DNA of 8,004 nt, taken from Candidatus Rokubacteria bacterium RIFCSPLOWO2_02_FULL_72_37. GTDB taxonomy: Bacteria; Methylomirabilota; Methylomirabilia; Rokubacteriales; CSP1-6. A program made the position numbers and the translations under genes. The notes beneath the pieces were generated by a model. That model was not told the origin of the DNA. It did not search any database and saw nothing but the letters and a program-made list of their open reading frames with translations. Numbering within the stretch: the stretch's first letter is position 1; every line of letters begins with the position of its first letter. The stretch lies in contig MGCE01000037.1 in assembly GCA_001790315.1 (NCBI GenBank), positions 1 to 8,004 on the forward strand. Reading direction: 5' to 3'. Shown here piece by piece: positions 1 to 6,425 of the stretch.

Positions 1-910
1 GATCCTCTTCGGGGTCTCGCTGCTCGTCTTCTCGATGCAGCACCTGGTCCCGGGCGACATCGTCGACATCGTCATCGGGGGCGACCAGGCTTTCGGCGAC
101 AAGAACGCCGCCGATCGCCTGCGTCGGCAGCTCAACCTGGATCGGCCCATCGTCGAGCAGTACGTCCTCTGGCTCGGCCGGGCCCTGCGCGGCAACCTCG
201 GGACCTCCTTCGTGTCGGGCCGCGAGGTCACGGGTGAGATTCTCCGGCGGCTGCCGGTCAACCTCGAGCTGACCGCGCTCGCCATCGGCTTCGCCCTCCT
301 CCTGGGCATTCCCATCGGCGCCCTCTCGGCGGTCAGGAGCGACACCGTGACCGACGCCGCCGTCCGGTTCGGCTCCGTTCTGGGCTACTCGATCCCGAAC
401 TTCTGGGTGGCCACGCTCACGGTGCTGCTCGGATCGCTCTACTTCCCGCGGATGCCGATCCTCCAGTTCGTGCCCCTCAGCGTGGATCCCGTCCGGAACC
501 TGACGCTCCTCCTGATCCCGTCGTTCGTGCTCTCCCTGACGGTCCTGCCCCTCGTCGTGCGCATGACCCGCGCCTCGATGCTGGAGAACCTCCGGCTCGA
601 CTACGTGCGGACCGCGCGGGCGAAGGGACTGGCGGAGCGCAGCGTGGTCTTCCGCCACGTGCTCGCCAACTCGCTGATCGCCGTGCTCAACGTCACCGGC
701 GTGCAGGTCGGCATCCTGATCGGGGGGCTCGTGCTGACCGAGGAGATCTTCATCCTCCCGGGCATCGGCCGCTTCCTCCTCGACTCCATCCAGAAGCGCG
801 ACTTCCCGGTCATCACGGGCACGACGCTCTTCCTGGCGACCGCGTTCGTGTGCGTCAACCTCCTGGTGGACCTCCTCCATGGCGTCCTCGATCCCCGCAT
901 CCGTCGCTGA
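1..910 (+). CDS. ABC transporter permease, DppB/OppB type (5' end cut)
   Basis: Inner-membrane permease of a peptide/nickel-type (Dpp/Opp) ABC importer; it would pair with the next gene to form the channel. The frame is open from base 2, so the true start lies before the window. The visible part is 302 residues; family members are usually slightly over 300, so only about 10-15 N-terminal residues are missing. The Met codon at 35 falls inside the conserved first membrane helix, just before HLVPGD, and is unlikely to be the start. Seen: the N-terminal HLVPGD segment, a periplasmic region with LNLDRPIVEQY and GNLGTSF, several hydrophobic helices, the cytoplasmic EAA loop around DYVRTARAKGL, and the family's hallmark C-terminal stretch EEIFILPGIGRFLLDSI followed by RDFPVITG. 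The substrate cannot be told from the sequence; the amidohydrolase downstream suggests an amide- or peptide-like compound (inference). Confidence 0.93.
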   Translation, partial: ILFGVSLLVFSMQHLVPGDIVDIVIGGDQAFGDKNAADRLRRQLNLDRPIVEQYVLWLGRALRGNLGTSFVSGREVTGEILRRLPVNLELTALAIGFALLLGIPIGALSAVRSDTVTDAAVRFGSVLGYSIPNFWVATLTVLLGSLYFPRMPILQFVPLSVDPVRNLTLLLIPSFVLSLTVLPLVVRMTRASMLENLRLDYVRTARAKGLAERSVVFRHVLANSLIAVLNVTGVQVGILIGGLVLTEEIFILPGIGRFLLDSIQKRDFPVITGTTLFLATAFVCVNLLVDLLHGVLDPRIRR

Positions 911-1799
911 CCCGGCCGCCGGCGCCCCCGCCGCGGCGGCGGTGGGCCGCGCGGACCGGCGCGGCATGCGCGCGCTCTGGCGCCAGGTCCGCCGCCGGAA
1001 GACCGCGCTGCTGGGCCTGGTCCTCGGCGCGGCCGTGCTGACCGGCGCGCTCCTGGCCCCGTGGCTCGCGCCGGCCAATCCGCTCGCGATGAGCCCTGCG
1101 CGTCTGGCCGCGCCGTCGACCACGACGTGGCTCGGCACCGACCAGTTCGGACGCGATCTGCTGAGCCGGCTCCTGTTCGGCGCGCGCGCCTCGATGCTCG
1201 TGGCGTTCACGGCCGTGGCAGCGGCGGTCGGGGTGGGGACGGCGGTCGGGCTGCTGGCGGGGTACCTCGAGGGAACGCTCGATCACGTGCTGATGCGCGC
1301 GGTCGACGTGCTGATGGCCTTCCCGACCCTGCTCCTCGCGCTCGCGGTCGTGGCGACGCTCGGCGCCAGCCTGCCGAACCTGATCCTGGCCATCGCGCTC
1401 GCGTACATCCCCATCTTCTCCCGCGTCGTGCGCGGCAGCGTGCTTTCCATCAAGCACCACGACTTCGTCCAGGCGTCGCGCGCGCTGGGCGCCGGCAACG
1501 CGCGGATCATGCTGCGCGAGATCCTGCCGAACGTGCTCGCCCCCATCATCGTGCAGTCGACCTTCAACCTCTCCACGGCGATCATGATCGAGGCGGCGCT
1601 GTCGTTCCTGGGCCTCGGCGTCCAGCCGCCCGCGCCGTCCTGGGGCTCGATGCTCAGCGAGGCCCGCAGCTTCATGGAGCTCGACCCGTGGCTCGCCATC
1701 GCGCCGGGGTCGGCGATCACGGTGGCGGTGCTGGGGTTCAACCTCTTCGGCGACGGGCTGCGCGATATCCTCGACCCTCGCCTGGCCGGCGAGCGGTGA
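879..1799 (+). CDS. ABC transporter permease, DppC/OppC type
   Basis: Second inner-membrane permease of the same Dpp/Opp-type importer, 306 residues, a normal length for the family. It overlaps the end of the dppB-like gene by 32 nt, so translation is probably coupled. The ATG at 879 has a GGTGGA ribosome binding site 8 nt upstream; the Ala/Pro-rich first 29 residues are poorly conserved in such proteins, and Met30 (966) is a possible alternative start. Seen: the OppC N-terminal region (WRQVRRRKTALLGL then a membrane helix ending in APWLAP), the LGTDQFGRDLLSRLLFGAR signature, a BPD_transp_1 domain of several helices, the EAA loop at DFVQASRALGAGNARIMLREILPN, and the C-terminal ALSFLGLGVQPPAPSWG signature. 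No ATPase genes follow, which is the common arrangement; they may lie upstream or elsewhere. Confidence 0.94.
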   Translation: MASSIPASVADPAAGAPAAAAVGRADRRGMRALWRQVRRRKTALLGLVLGAAVLTGALLAPWLAPANPLAMSPARLAAPSTTTWLGTDQFGRDLLSRLLFGARASMLVAFTAVAAAVGVGTAVGLLAGYLEGTLDHVLMRAVDVLMAFPTLLLALAVVATLGASLPNLILAIALAYIPIFSRVVRGSVLSIKHHDFVQASRALGAGNARIMLREILPNVLAPIIVQSTFNLSTAIMIEAALSFLGLGVQPPAPSWGSMLSEARSFMELDPWLAIAPGSAITVAVLGFNLFGDGLRDILDPRLAGER

Positions 1800-1835
1800 C
1801 CCGCGAGCCGCCGTCTCCCCCGTCGCTCACGCTCC

Positions 1836-1843
1836 GAAGGAGG
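1836..1843 (+). promoter_or_regulatory. Ribosome binding site of the amidohydrolase
   Basis: GAAGGAGG lies 5 nt before the GTG at 1849. It decides the start: there is no nearby in-frame ATG, and translation from this GTG gives the normal N-terminal beta-strand of the amidohydrolase family (ADLVITGGRVVTV). Confidence 0.85.
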
Positions 1844-1848
1844 ACCGC

Positions 1849-3504
1849 GTGGGACTCTACGCTGACCTGGTGATCACCGGCGGCCGCGTCGTGACCGTGA
1901 ACCCGCGGGACGAGGTGGCGGAAGCCGTGGCCGTCTGGGGCGGCCGCATCGCCGCCGTCGGCGCCGCGCGCGACCTGGCCGGGCTGATCGGCCCGCGGAC
2001 CGAGGTGCTCCGGCTCCGGGGCGAAACCGTGCTCCCGGGCTTCATCGACCCCCACAACCACTTCATGCTCTACGGGCTCTGGCTCGATGGGGTGAACTGC
2101 AAGTCGCCGCTCAACCGGACGGTCGACGACATCCTGGGTCGCGTGCGCGAGAAGGCCGCCTCCACGCCCTCCGGGAGCTGGATCGTCGGATTCGGCGTCG
2201 AGGACAGCGGGCTCGAGGAGCGCCGCTTCCCCACGCGCGACGAGCTGGACCGGGCCGCGCCCGGCCACCCCGTCTACCTCAAGCACCGCTCGGGCCACGC
2301 CGCCGTGGCCAACAGCCTGGCGCTCGACGCCGCGGGGATCACCGACCAGACCCCCCAGCCACCCGGCGGCCACATGGACCGTGACGCGACGGGACGCCTC
2401 ACGGGCGTCCTCCGGGAGAAGTCGGCGGCGGCGCCGATCGAAAAGATCCTGCCGGTGCCGACCAGGGACCGGATGAAGGAGGGCGTGATCACCGCCGGCC
2501 GGCTCTACGCCTCGGCCGGCATCACGTCGGTGCACGACGCCGGCGCCGAGGCGCGCCCCGACACCTACCGCGCCTACCACGAGGCCGTCGCCGAGGGGCG
2601 GCTGCACCAGCGGGTCTACGCGATGATCTGGGGCTGGCCTGGCAACCACCTGTACCTCGAGAAGGACCTCGGGCTCCGGACCGGCTTCGGCGACGAGCGC
2701 CTGCGGCTCGGCGCGGTCAAGCTCTTCGTCGACGGCTCCATCCAGGTCTTCACGTGCGCCTTCTACGACCCGTACATCACGCTCGACACCGACAGCACCC
2801 GCGCCAACCCGCGCGGCGTGCTCCAGCTGACGCCGAACGAGCTGAACGATCTCGTGGTCGAGGCCCACGCCAAGGGCTTTCAGGTCGCCCTCCACGCCCA
2901 GGGCGACTACGGGATCGACGTCGCGCTCGACGCCATCCAGTACGCGATGTGGAAGGCCCCCCGCCCGGATCCGCGCCACCGGATCGAGCACTGCCAGTGC
3001 GTGACGCCCGAGGGGCTGCGGCGCATGCGCCGCCTCGGCGTGATCGGGTCCTTCTACCCCCACCACAGCTGGTACTGGGCCGACCGCCACATCTCGACGT
3101 TCATCGGCGAGGAGCGGGCGAGCCGCATGAACCCGATGAAGTCCGCCATGCGGGCGGGCGTGGTGACCGTCGCCCACTCCGACGCGCCGATCGCGGCCAT
3201 CGGCGACCCCGTCTTCGGCGCCGAGCCCCTGTTCGGCATCTGGTGCGCGGTGAACCGGACGACCCGGGCCGGAAAGGTGATCGGGCCCGAGGAGCGCATC
3301 ACGCCGATGGAGGGCATCCGGGCGTTCACGATCAACGCCGCGTACGCCTCGTTCGAGGAGCGGCTGAAGGGCTCGATCGAGCCCGGCAAACTCGCGGATC
3401 TCATCGTGCTGGACCGGGACCCCTGCGCGGTGGACCCCTGGGAGATCCGCGACGTGCAGGTGCTGCGGACCATCATCGGCGGCCGGACCGTCTTCGCGCG
3501 CTGA
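1849..3504 (+). CDS. Amidohydrolase family 3 protein (YtcJ-like metal-dependent hydrolase)
   Basis: Cytoplasmic metal-dependent hydrolase of the amidohydrolase superfamily, 551 residues, full length. GTG start chosen from the strong Shine-Dalgarno at 1836-1843. Residues 1-66 form the N-terminal part of the small beta-sandwich; the metal-binding HxH motif is H69-N-H71 in GFIDPHNH. The TIM barrel follows with KLFVDGS (Lys291, Asp295), the barrel histidines H349 (ALHAQGD) and H381 (RIEHCQ), and the catalytic Asp445 in HSDAP. The C-terminal sandwich closes with GSIEPGKLADLIVLDRDP, a typical amidohydrolase ending. This layout matches the amidohydrolase 3 / YtcJ group, whose characterised relatives hydrolyse N-formyl or other amide bonds; the actual substrate is unknown. 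It starts 49 nt after the permease pair and is probably co-transcribed, which suggests that the imported compound is its substrate (inference). There is no signal peptide. Confidence 0.93.
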   Translation: MGLYADLVITGGRVVTVNPRDEVAEAVAVWGGRIAAVGAARDLAGLIGPRTEVLRLRGETVLPGFIDPHNHFMLYGLWLDGVNCKSPLNRTVDDILGRVREKAASTPSGSWIVGFGVEDSGLEERRFPTRDELDRAAPGHPVYLKHRSGHAAVANSLALDAAGITDQTPQPPGGHMDRDATGRLTGVLREKSAAAPIEKILPVPTRDRMKEGVITAGRLYASAGITSVHDAGAEARPDTYRAYHEAVAEGRLHQRVYAMIWGWPGNHLYLEKDLGLRTGFGDERLRLGAVKLFVDGSIQVFTCAFYDPYITLDTDSTRANPRGVLQLTPNELNDLVVEAHAKGFQVALHAQGDYGIDVALDAIQYAMWKAPRPDPRHRIEHCQCVTPEGLRRMRRLGVIGSFYPHHSWYWADRHISTFIGEERASRMNPMKSAMRAGVVTVAHSDAPIAAIGDPVFGAEPLFGIWCAVNRTTRAGKVIGPEERITPMEGIRAFTINAAYASFEERLKGSIEPGKLADLIVLDRDPCAVDPWEIRDVQVLRTIIGGRTVFAR

Positions 3505-3509
3505 GCTCC

Positions 3510-3549
3510 CCGGCCGCAGCCTCCGTCTGCCTCCCCATCGGCTGCCCGG
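3510..3549. terminator. Possible hairpin between convergent genes
   Basis: The 63-nt gap between the two convergent operons holds an interrupted inverted repeat: CCGG (3510-3513) pairs with CCGG (3546-3549) and GCAGCC (3516-3521) with GGCTGC (3540-3545), leaving a 2-nt bulge and an 18-nt loop. Position suits a shared terminator, but there is no T-run on either strand, so an intrinsic terminator is not shown. In DNA this GC-rich the pairing could be chance. Confidence 0.25.
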
Positions 3550-3567
3550 CGGTGACTCTCGACGGCG

Positions 3568-3825
3568 TCAAACGCCCAGGTCCCGGCGCTTGGCGTCGAA
3601 CTCCTCCCTGCCGATCTCGCCGCGCGCATAGCGCTCCCTGAGGATTTCGAGCGACCGGTCACCCGCGCCAAACGGCCGGCCGGCGCCCCCGGCCGGGCCC
3701 ACCCAGCGGATCACCGCCACGACGGCGACGATCACGAGGGCCCAGAAGATCAGCATGGAGAAGAACCCGAAGCCCATGCCCCATCCACCGCCGTCCCATC
3801 CCATCATCGATCCCATCGGCATCAT
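3568..3825 (-). CDS. Small membrane protein with C-terminal SHOCT domain
   Basis: An 85-residue protein. The start at 3825 is preceded by GGAGG (3837-3833) with a 7-nt spacer; the frame stays open far upstream, but that extension is a shadow of the flavoprotein gene. Seen: a Met/Gly/Trp-rich N-terminus (MMPMGSMMGWDGGGWG), one membrane helix at about residues 20-42 (FFSMLIFWALVIVAVVAVI), a short Gly/Pro linker, then a SHOCT domain at about 57-85 (SLEILRERYARGEIGREEF, ending KRRDLGV). SHOCT (short C-terminal domain) is a roughly 30-residue helical module at the end of many small bacterial membrane proteins, with no settled biochemical role. It is the last gene of the minus-strand operon, 26 nt after the second stop of the flavoprotein frame. 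The Met-rich N-terminus might bind metal, but this is a guess. Confidence 0.88.
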   Translation of the reverse strand: MMPMGSMMGWDGGGWGMGFGFFSMLIFWALVIVAVVAVIRWVGPAGGAGRPFGAGDRSLEILRERYARGEIGREEFDAKRRDLGV

Positions 3826-3851
3826 CTGTGATCCTCCGCGCGTTGCGTCCG

Positions 3852-5000
3852 TCAGAACCAGCGCCGCAGCCACCACTGCTCGAAGCCGACCTTGCCCCAG
3901 TACCAGAAGCGGCTCGGCCGGCGCATCGTCACGGTCGGCGCCGGCTCGGTGTAGAAGTTCCCGCTCGCGTATGCGGCCACGCCGTGGCCCATCTCGACGA
4001 TTCAGTAGCCCGAGCCGCCGAAGCGGCGCCTGGCCGCGCGCCCCGTGATCGCCGCCGCGACGTTCTCGGCCACGGCCTCGGCCTGGCGGTGGGCGAACAC
4101 GCCGGCCTTCGGCAGCATGAGGCCGACCGGCAGCTTGATCGCGGTCACATCGCCGATCGCGAACACGCGCTCGTGCGCCGTGGCGAGCGTGCCGGGATCC
4201 ACCGGGACCCAGCCGCTGTCTCCCACGAGGCCGCCCTCGGCGACAACCGCGGGGCAGCGGTGCGGCGGTGTGAAGACAAGCAGATCGTAGTCGGCGCGCG
4301 TTCCGTTTTCGAACGTGAGCTCCCGTCGCCCCGGGTCCACCGCGGCGAGCTTGTGCTGGCCGTGAAACCCGATCCCCTTGCCCTCCACCATCCCCTTGAG
4401 CGCCTCGCCCATCGCCTTGCCGGCGACAGGCATGGGCAGCATCTCGGGCGTGTAGACGTCCACCTCGCTCCGCTCCCGCAGCCCCCGCTCCCGGAGCGAC
4501 GCCTCGATCAGCATCGCGGTCTCGTAGGGCGCCGCGGGACAGCGGAACGGCAGCCCGGCGACCAGGACCACGACGCGGCCACCACGGAACGCGGCGAGCG
4601 CGTCGCGGAGACGGAGGACGTCGTCGAGGACGTTGATGTCGTAGCCCGCCTCCCCGAGCCCCGGGATCCCACCGCGCCATCCCTCGGCACCGAGGGCGAC
4701 GACGACGAAATCGGCGTCGAGCGCGCGGCGCTCCGTCCGCACGATCCGGCGCACGGGGTCGATCGCGCGGACGTCGTCCTGGACGACCTCGATGCCCTTC
4801 CGCGCGAGCCGCCCCAGATCACGGCTGATCTGCCGCGGCTCCCGGCGGCCGAGCATCATCCAGAGGAGCGACGGTGTGAACACGTGCTGCGCGTGGCGCT
4901 CGACGACGACCACCGGGTGCGACCGGTCGAGCCGGCGCCTGAGCGTGTTCGCGGCCACGAGCCCGCCGACGCCCCCGCCGAGAACCACTGTCGTCGCCAT
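3852..5000 (-). CDS. SQR-like FAD/NAD(P)-dependent oxidoreductase with in-frame TGA (candidate selenoprotein)
   Basis: Flavoprotein of the pyridine nucleotide-disulfide oxidoreductase fold, closest in character to sulfide:quinone oxidoreductase and flavocytochrome c sulfide dehydrogenase. ATG at 5000 has GGGAGG (5014-5009) 8 nt upstream. Seen: N-terminal FAD-binding GGGVGG (8-13) with acidic Glu34, HVFTPSLLWMMLG (39-51), a Cys in FRCPAAPYE (Cys154, the position type of an SQR redox cysteine), Cys249 in PPHRCP, and the second FAD-binding motif VFAIGDVTAI (279-288). A conventional reading stops at the TGA at 4004-4002, giving 332 residues and ending FGGSGY. The same frame then continues for 49 codons (IVEMG, GNFYTEP, a Trp-rich segment, WLRRWF) to the TGA at 3854-3852, for 382 residues in total. 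That tail resembles the normal membrane-associating C-terminus of the family. Selenocysteine insertion, a recent nonsense mutation or a sequencing error could each explain this. The flavoprotein identity is firm; the substrate (sulfide or another thiol) is inferred. Confidence 0.82.
3971..3992 (-). promoter_or_regulatory. Hairpin resembling a bacterial SECIS element
   Basis: Read on the minus strand, 12 nt after the TGA comes GGCCAC (3989-3984), loop GGC (3983-3981), GTGGCC (3980-3975): six perfect base pairs. ATG (3992-3990) can pair with CAT (3973-3971) past a single bulged G (3974), making nine pairs in all. The loop opens with G, 19 nt after the TGA. Known bacterial SECIS elements have a short stem with a G among the first two loop bases at roughly this distance; in E. 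coli fdhF the loop begins about 18 nt after the UGA. Hairpins of this size are not rare in GC-rich DNA, so this supports the idea but does not prove it. Confidence 0.4.
4002..4004 (-). other. In-frame TGA, possible selenocysteine codon 333
   Basis: On the minus strand the frame reads GGC TAC TGA ATC GTC GAG ATG (G-Y-stop-I-V-E-M). Relatives, as I recall them, carry a cysteine here (a Gly-rich turn, Cys, then a hydrophobic residue and Glu); in SQR and flavocytochrome c this C-terminal Cys pairs with the one equivalent to Cys154. TGA differs by one base from both Cys codons. TGA is used as a normal stop by the two permeases, the amidohydrolase, the beta-barrel gene and the SHOCT gene in this window, so a genome-wide reassignment of TGA is not the explanation. 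Confidence 0.5.
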
Positions 5001-5016
5001 TGGATCCGCCTCCCGT

Positions 5017-5033
5017 CAGCCGCGCTGCGGCTG
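5017..5033. repeat. Perfect 7-3-7 inverted repeat before the flavoprotein RBS
   Basis: CAGCCGC (5017-5023), spacer GCT, GCGGCTG (5027-5033). In the minus-strand mRNA this forms a 7-bp hairpin ending 2 nt before the flavoprotein's Shine-Dalgarno (5014-5009), so it could affect translation of that gene. The repeat is seen directly; a role is inference. Confidence 0.45.
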
Positions 5034-5058
5034 CGACCGGCCTCCCGCTTCCTTGACA

Positions 5059-5073
5059 CCTGCGGCCCGCAGG
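5059..5073. repeat. Perfect 7-1-7 palindrome in the spacer before the flavoprotein gene
   Basis: CCTGCGG (5059-5065), C, CCGCAGG (5067-5073). It lies in the 87-nt gap between the mini-gene and the flavoprotein gene and could be a regulator binding site or, as RNA, a hairpin with a 5-nt loop. There is no T-run after it on either strand, so it is not a typical intrinsic terminator. Confidence 0.45.
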
Positions 5074-5087
5074 ACGAGCATCGACGG

Positions 5088-5147
5088 TCAGAAGTTCGTG
5101 AAGGCCGACTGCACCAGGCGCAACCACTGCTCCATGTACAACGTCAT
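5088..5147 (-). CDS. 19-residue mini-protein between the beta-barrel and flavoprotein genes
   Basis: Reads MTLYMEQWLRLVQSAFTNF then TGA. Three things suggest it is real: a very strong Shine-Dalgarno (GGGGAGGTGA, 5162-5153) with good spacing; its ATG lies only 15 nt after the stop of the barrel gene; and all 19 codons end in G or C, as in the true genes here. The peptide has Trp, Tyr and Phe plus alternating polar and hydrophobic residues, which would suit a short amphipathic helix at a membrane. I recognise no family. The frame continues past the TGA for 23 more codons to another TGA at 5018-5016, 15 nt before the flavoprotein ATG, but that part has weaker third-position GC (19 of 23) and low-complexity content, so the 19-residue reading is preferred. 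It could instead be a leader peptide controlling the flavoprotein gene. Confidence 0.5.
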   Translation of the reverse strand: MTLYMEQWLRLVQSAFTNF

Positions 5148-5152
5148 CGGCG

Positions 5153-5162
5153 TCACCTCCCC
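5153..5162 (-). promoter_or_regulatory. Strong ribosome binding site of the mini-gene
   Basis: GGGGAGGTGA on the minus strand lies directly after the barrel gene's stop and 5 nt before the ATG at 5147, with about 8 nt from its GGAGG core. It is among the best Shine-Dalgarno matches in the window and is the main reason for calling this very short gene. Confidence 0.6.
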
Positions 5163-6425
5163 TCAGAACGCGTAGCGGACGACCGCGAACAGGTTCGAGT
5201 TGCCCTCGAACTGGCCATACTCGGCACGGCGAGGACCGCCGAACGCGTTGATCCCGAGCGTCGCGGAGAGCGCATCCGTGATCTGGTATCGGGCCTCGGG
5301 CCCCAGGTACCAGTCGCCCTCGTTCGGGCTCGCCAGCGCGAACACCCCGAGCCTCAGCGTCTGGTGCAGGAGGAGCTGCGTCAGCCGCAGCGTGAGCACG
5401 TGGCGGGCGGCGGCGCGCTTCGCCATCCCGGGCCCCCGCGCCCGCATGTACGCGTCGTGGCCCTGCATCACCTGCACGGAGTACTGCCCGGACGCCGTGA
5501 GGTCCGGCACCAGCTCACGCTGGTAGCCGGCGAGCAGCCTGACAGAGGAGTTCTCCACCGCCGCCATCCGGCCCGAGCGATCCGACCGCGAGTCGTAGTA
5601 GCCGGCCTCGAAGCTCACGACGCCGCCCAGCGCCGCGCCCTGGGCGCTCGCGCCGTACACGTCGAGCCGTGGGAAGAAGAGCCGCAGGCGCGGCCCGGAC
5701 TCCACCTCGCCCGCCGGGGCATGGAAGAACCCGCGGTAGGCGTAGAGCGAGACGTCCCATCCGAGGAGATTCCGGAAGAGCCGCGCCCCTGCCTCGGTGC
5801 GCTCGAGGGCCGGCGAGGGCTCGTCGGTCCGCCGCGCCTCGATGGCGGCCATCGGGTCGTGGAAGCGCAGCCTCCCGCCGGCCTCCGGCAGCGTGTCGGG
5901 CTCGAAGCGCGGGATCAGCACGAGCTGGAGCGACGTGCGGGCCCAGTGGCCCGTGGCGCTCACCGCGTCCGACCCCTTCTTCAGGTATTCGAGCGGGAGC
6001 CCTGAGATGAACGCTACCCAGTCCTTCGGGAAGACGTCAGTGATGAAGATCAGGTCCCCGACGCCCCAGGTGATCACCTGCCGGCCGACGCGCAGGTCGA
6101 GCGCGGGGAATCGGAGGTCGAGATAGCCCTCGCGGAGGTCGCCCTCGACCTCGCCGCCGACGGCGTCCAAGATGAGCTCGCCCTTGGCGACCAGTCCCCA
6201 GCGCTCGCCCCGCGGGTCGACCTCGAGCCGCGCCCGCCCCTCGCCGAGGACGAAGGACTCGTCGCAGGCGAGCCGCTGGGTGGGCGGACAGGCCCGGGGC
6301 CGGACCAGCCGGTAGGCGGAGGCCGTCTGGACGAAGCCGTGGAGGGGCAGCGGTTCCTCCGCCGCGGCAACTCCCGCCGCCACGGCAACGAGGAGCCCCG
6401 CGAGGACGGCGCGGCCGCGTTTCAC
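5163..6425 (-). CDS. Outer-membrane beta-barrel protein (porin-like, possibly DUF1302-related)
   Basis: Predicted outer-membrane protein of 420 residues. GTG at 6425 is the start: it forms a GTGA overlap with the stop of the preceding LolA-like gene and is followed directly by a signal peptide (KRGRAVLAGLLVAVAAGVAAA, cleavage likely after residue 22). The open frame upstream of it is a shadow. The mature part is rich in alternating amphipathic strands (for example LRVGRQVITWGVGDLIF and SVRLLAGYQRELVPDLTASG) and ends VVRYAF, the terminal aromatic residue expected for BAM-assembled barrels. Cys46 and Cys54, just after the N-terminus, may form a disulfide. The LRVGRQ-x-x-x-WG motif recalls DUF1302-type barrels, though this one is shorter. 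It follows MMPL and LolA-like genes, so it may be the outer-membrane component of the same transport route (inference). Porin subfamily and substrate are unknown. Confidence 0.85.
   Translation of the reverse strand: MKRGRAVLAGLLVAVAAGVAAAEEPLPLHGFVQTASAYRLVRPRACPPTQRLACDESFVLGEGRARLEVDPRGERWGLVAKGELILDAVGGEVEGDLREGYLDLRFPALDLRVGRQVITWGVGDLIFITDVFPKDWVAFISGLPLEYLKKGSDAVSATGHWARTSLQLVLIPRFEPDTLPEAGGRLRFHDPMAAIEARRTDEPSPALERTEAGARLFRNLLGWDVSLYAYRGFFHAPAGEVESGPRLRLFFPRLDVYGASAQGAALGGVVSFEAGYYDSRSDRSGRMAAVENSSVRLLAGYQRELVPDLTASGQYSVQVMQGHDAYMRARGPGMAKRAAARHVLTLRLTQLLLHQTLRLGVFALASPNEGDWYLGPEARYQITDALSATLGINAFGGPRRAEYGQFEGNSNLFAVVRYAF

Noticed and set aside
1738..3177. A 479-codon open frame on the minus strand opposite the amidohydrolase
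   Set aside because: The amidohydrolase on the plus strand has full catalytic motifs; the antisense translation is low-complexity and matches nothing I recognise.
4005..4680. Long minus-strand frame running into the SHOCT gene from the flavoprotein region
   Set aside because: Only its last 85 codons (from 3825) are the real SHOCT gene; the rest overlaps the flavoprotein in another frame and is Arg/Gly-rich shadow sequence.
3852..5000. Genome-wide reassignment of TGA to an amino acid (as in code 4 or 25)
   Set aside because: TGA is the normal stop of the permeases, amidohydrolase, barrel and SHOCT genes in this window, and the high GC content does not fit lineages with that recoding.
5053..5081. 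Plus-strand TTGACA with a hexamer GAGCAT 17 nt downstream, around the 5059-5073 palindrome
   Set aside because: The -35 match is perfect but the -10 matches the consensus at only three of six bases, and it would drive transcription antisense to the barrel gene. Not convincing as a promoter.
5163..5165. Readthrough of the barrel gene's TGA into the mini-gene, which is in the same frame
   Set aside because: The barrel ends in the expected C-terminal Phe (RYAF), and the following bases form a strong ribosome binding site for a new start.
3828..6005. A 725-codon open frame on the plus strand
   Set aside because: It lies antisense to the flavoprotein and barrel genes, both of which have clear family motifs. 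Its Arg/His/Pro-rich translation is typical of a shadow frame in GC-rich DNA.
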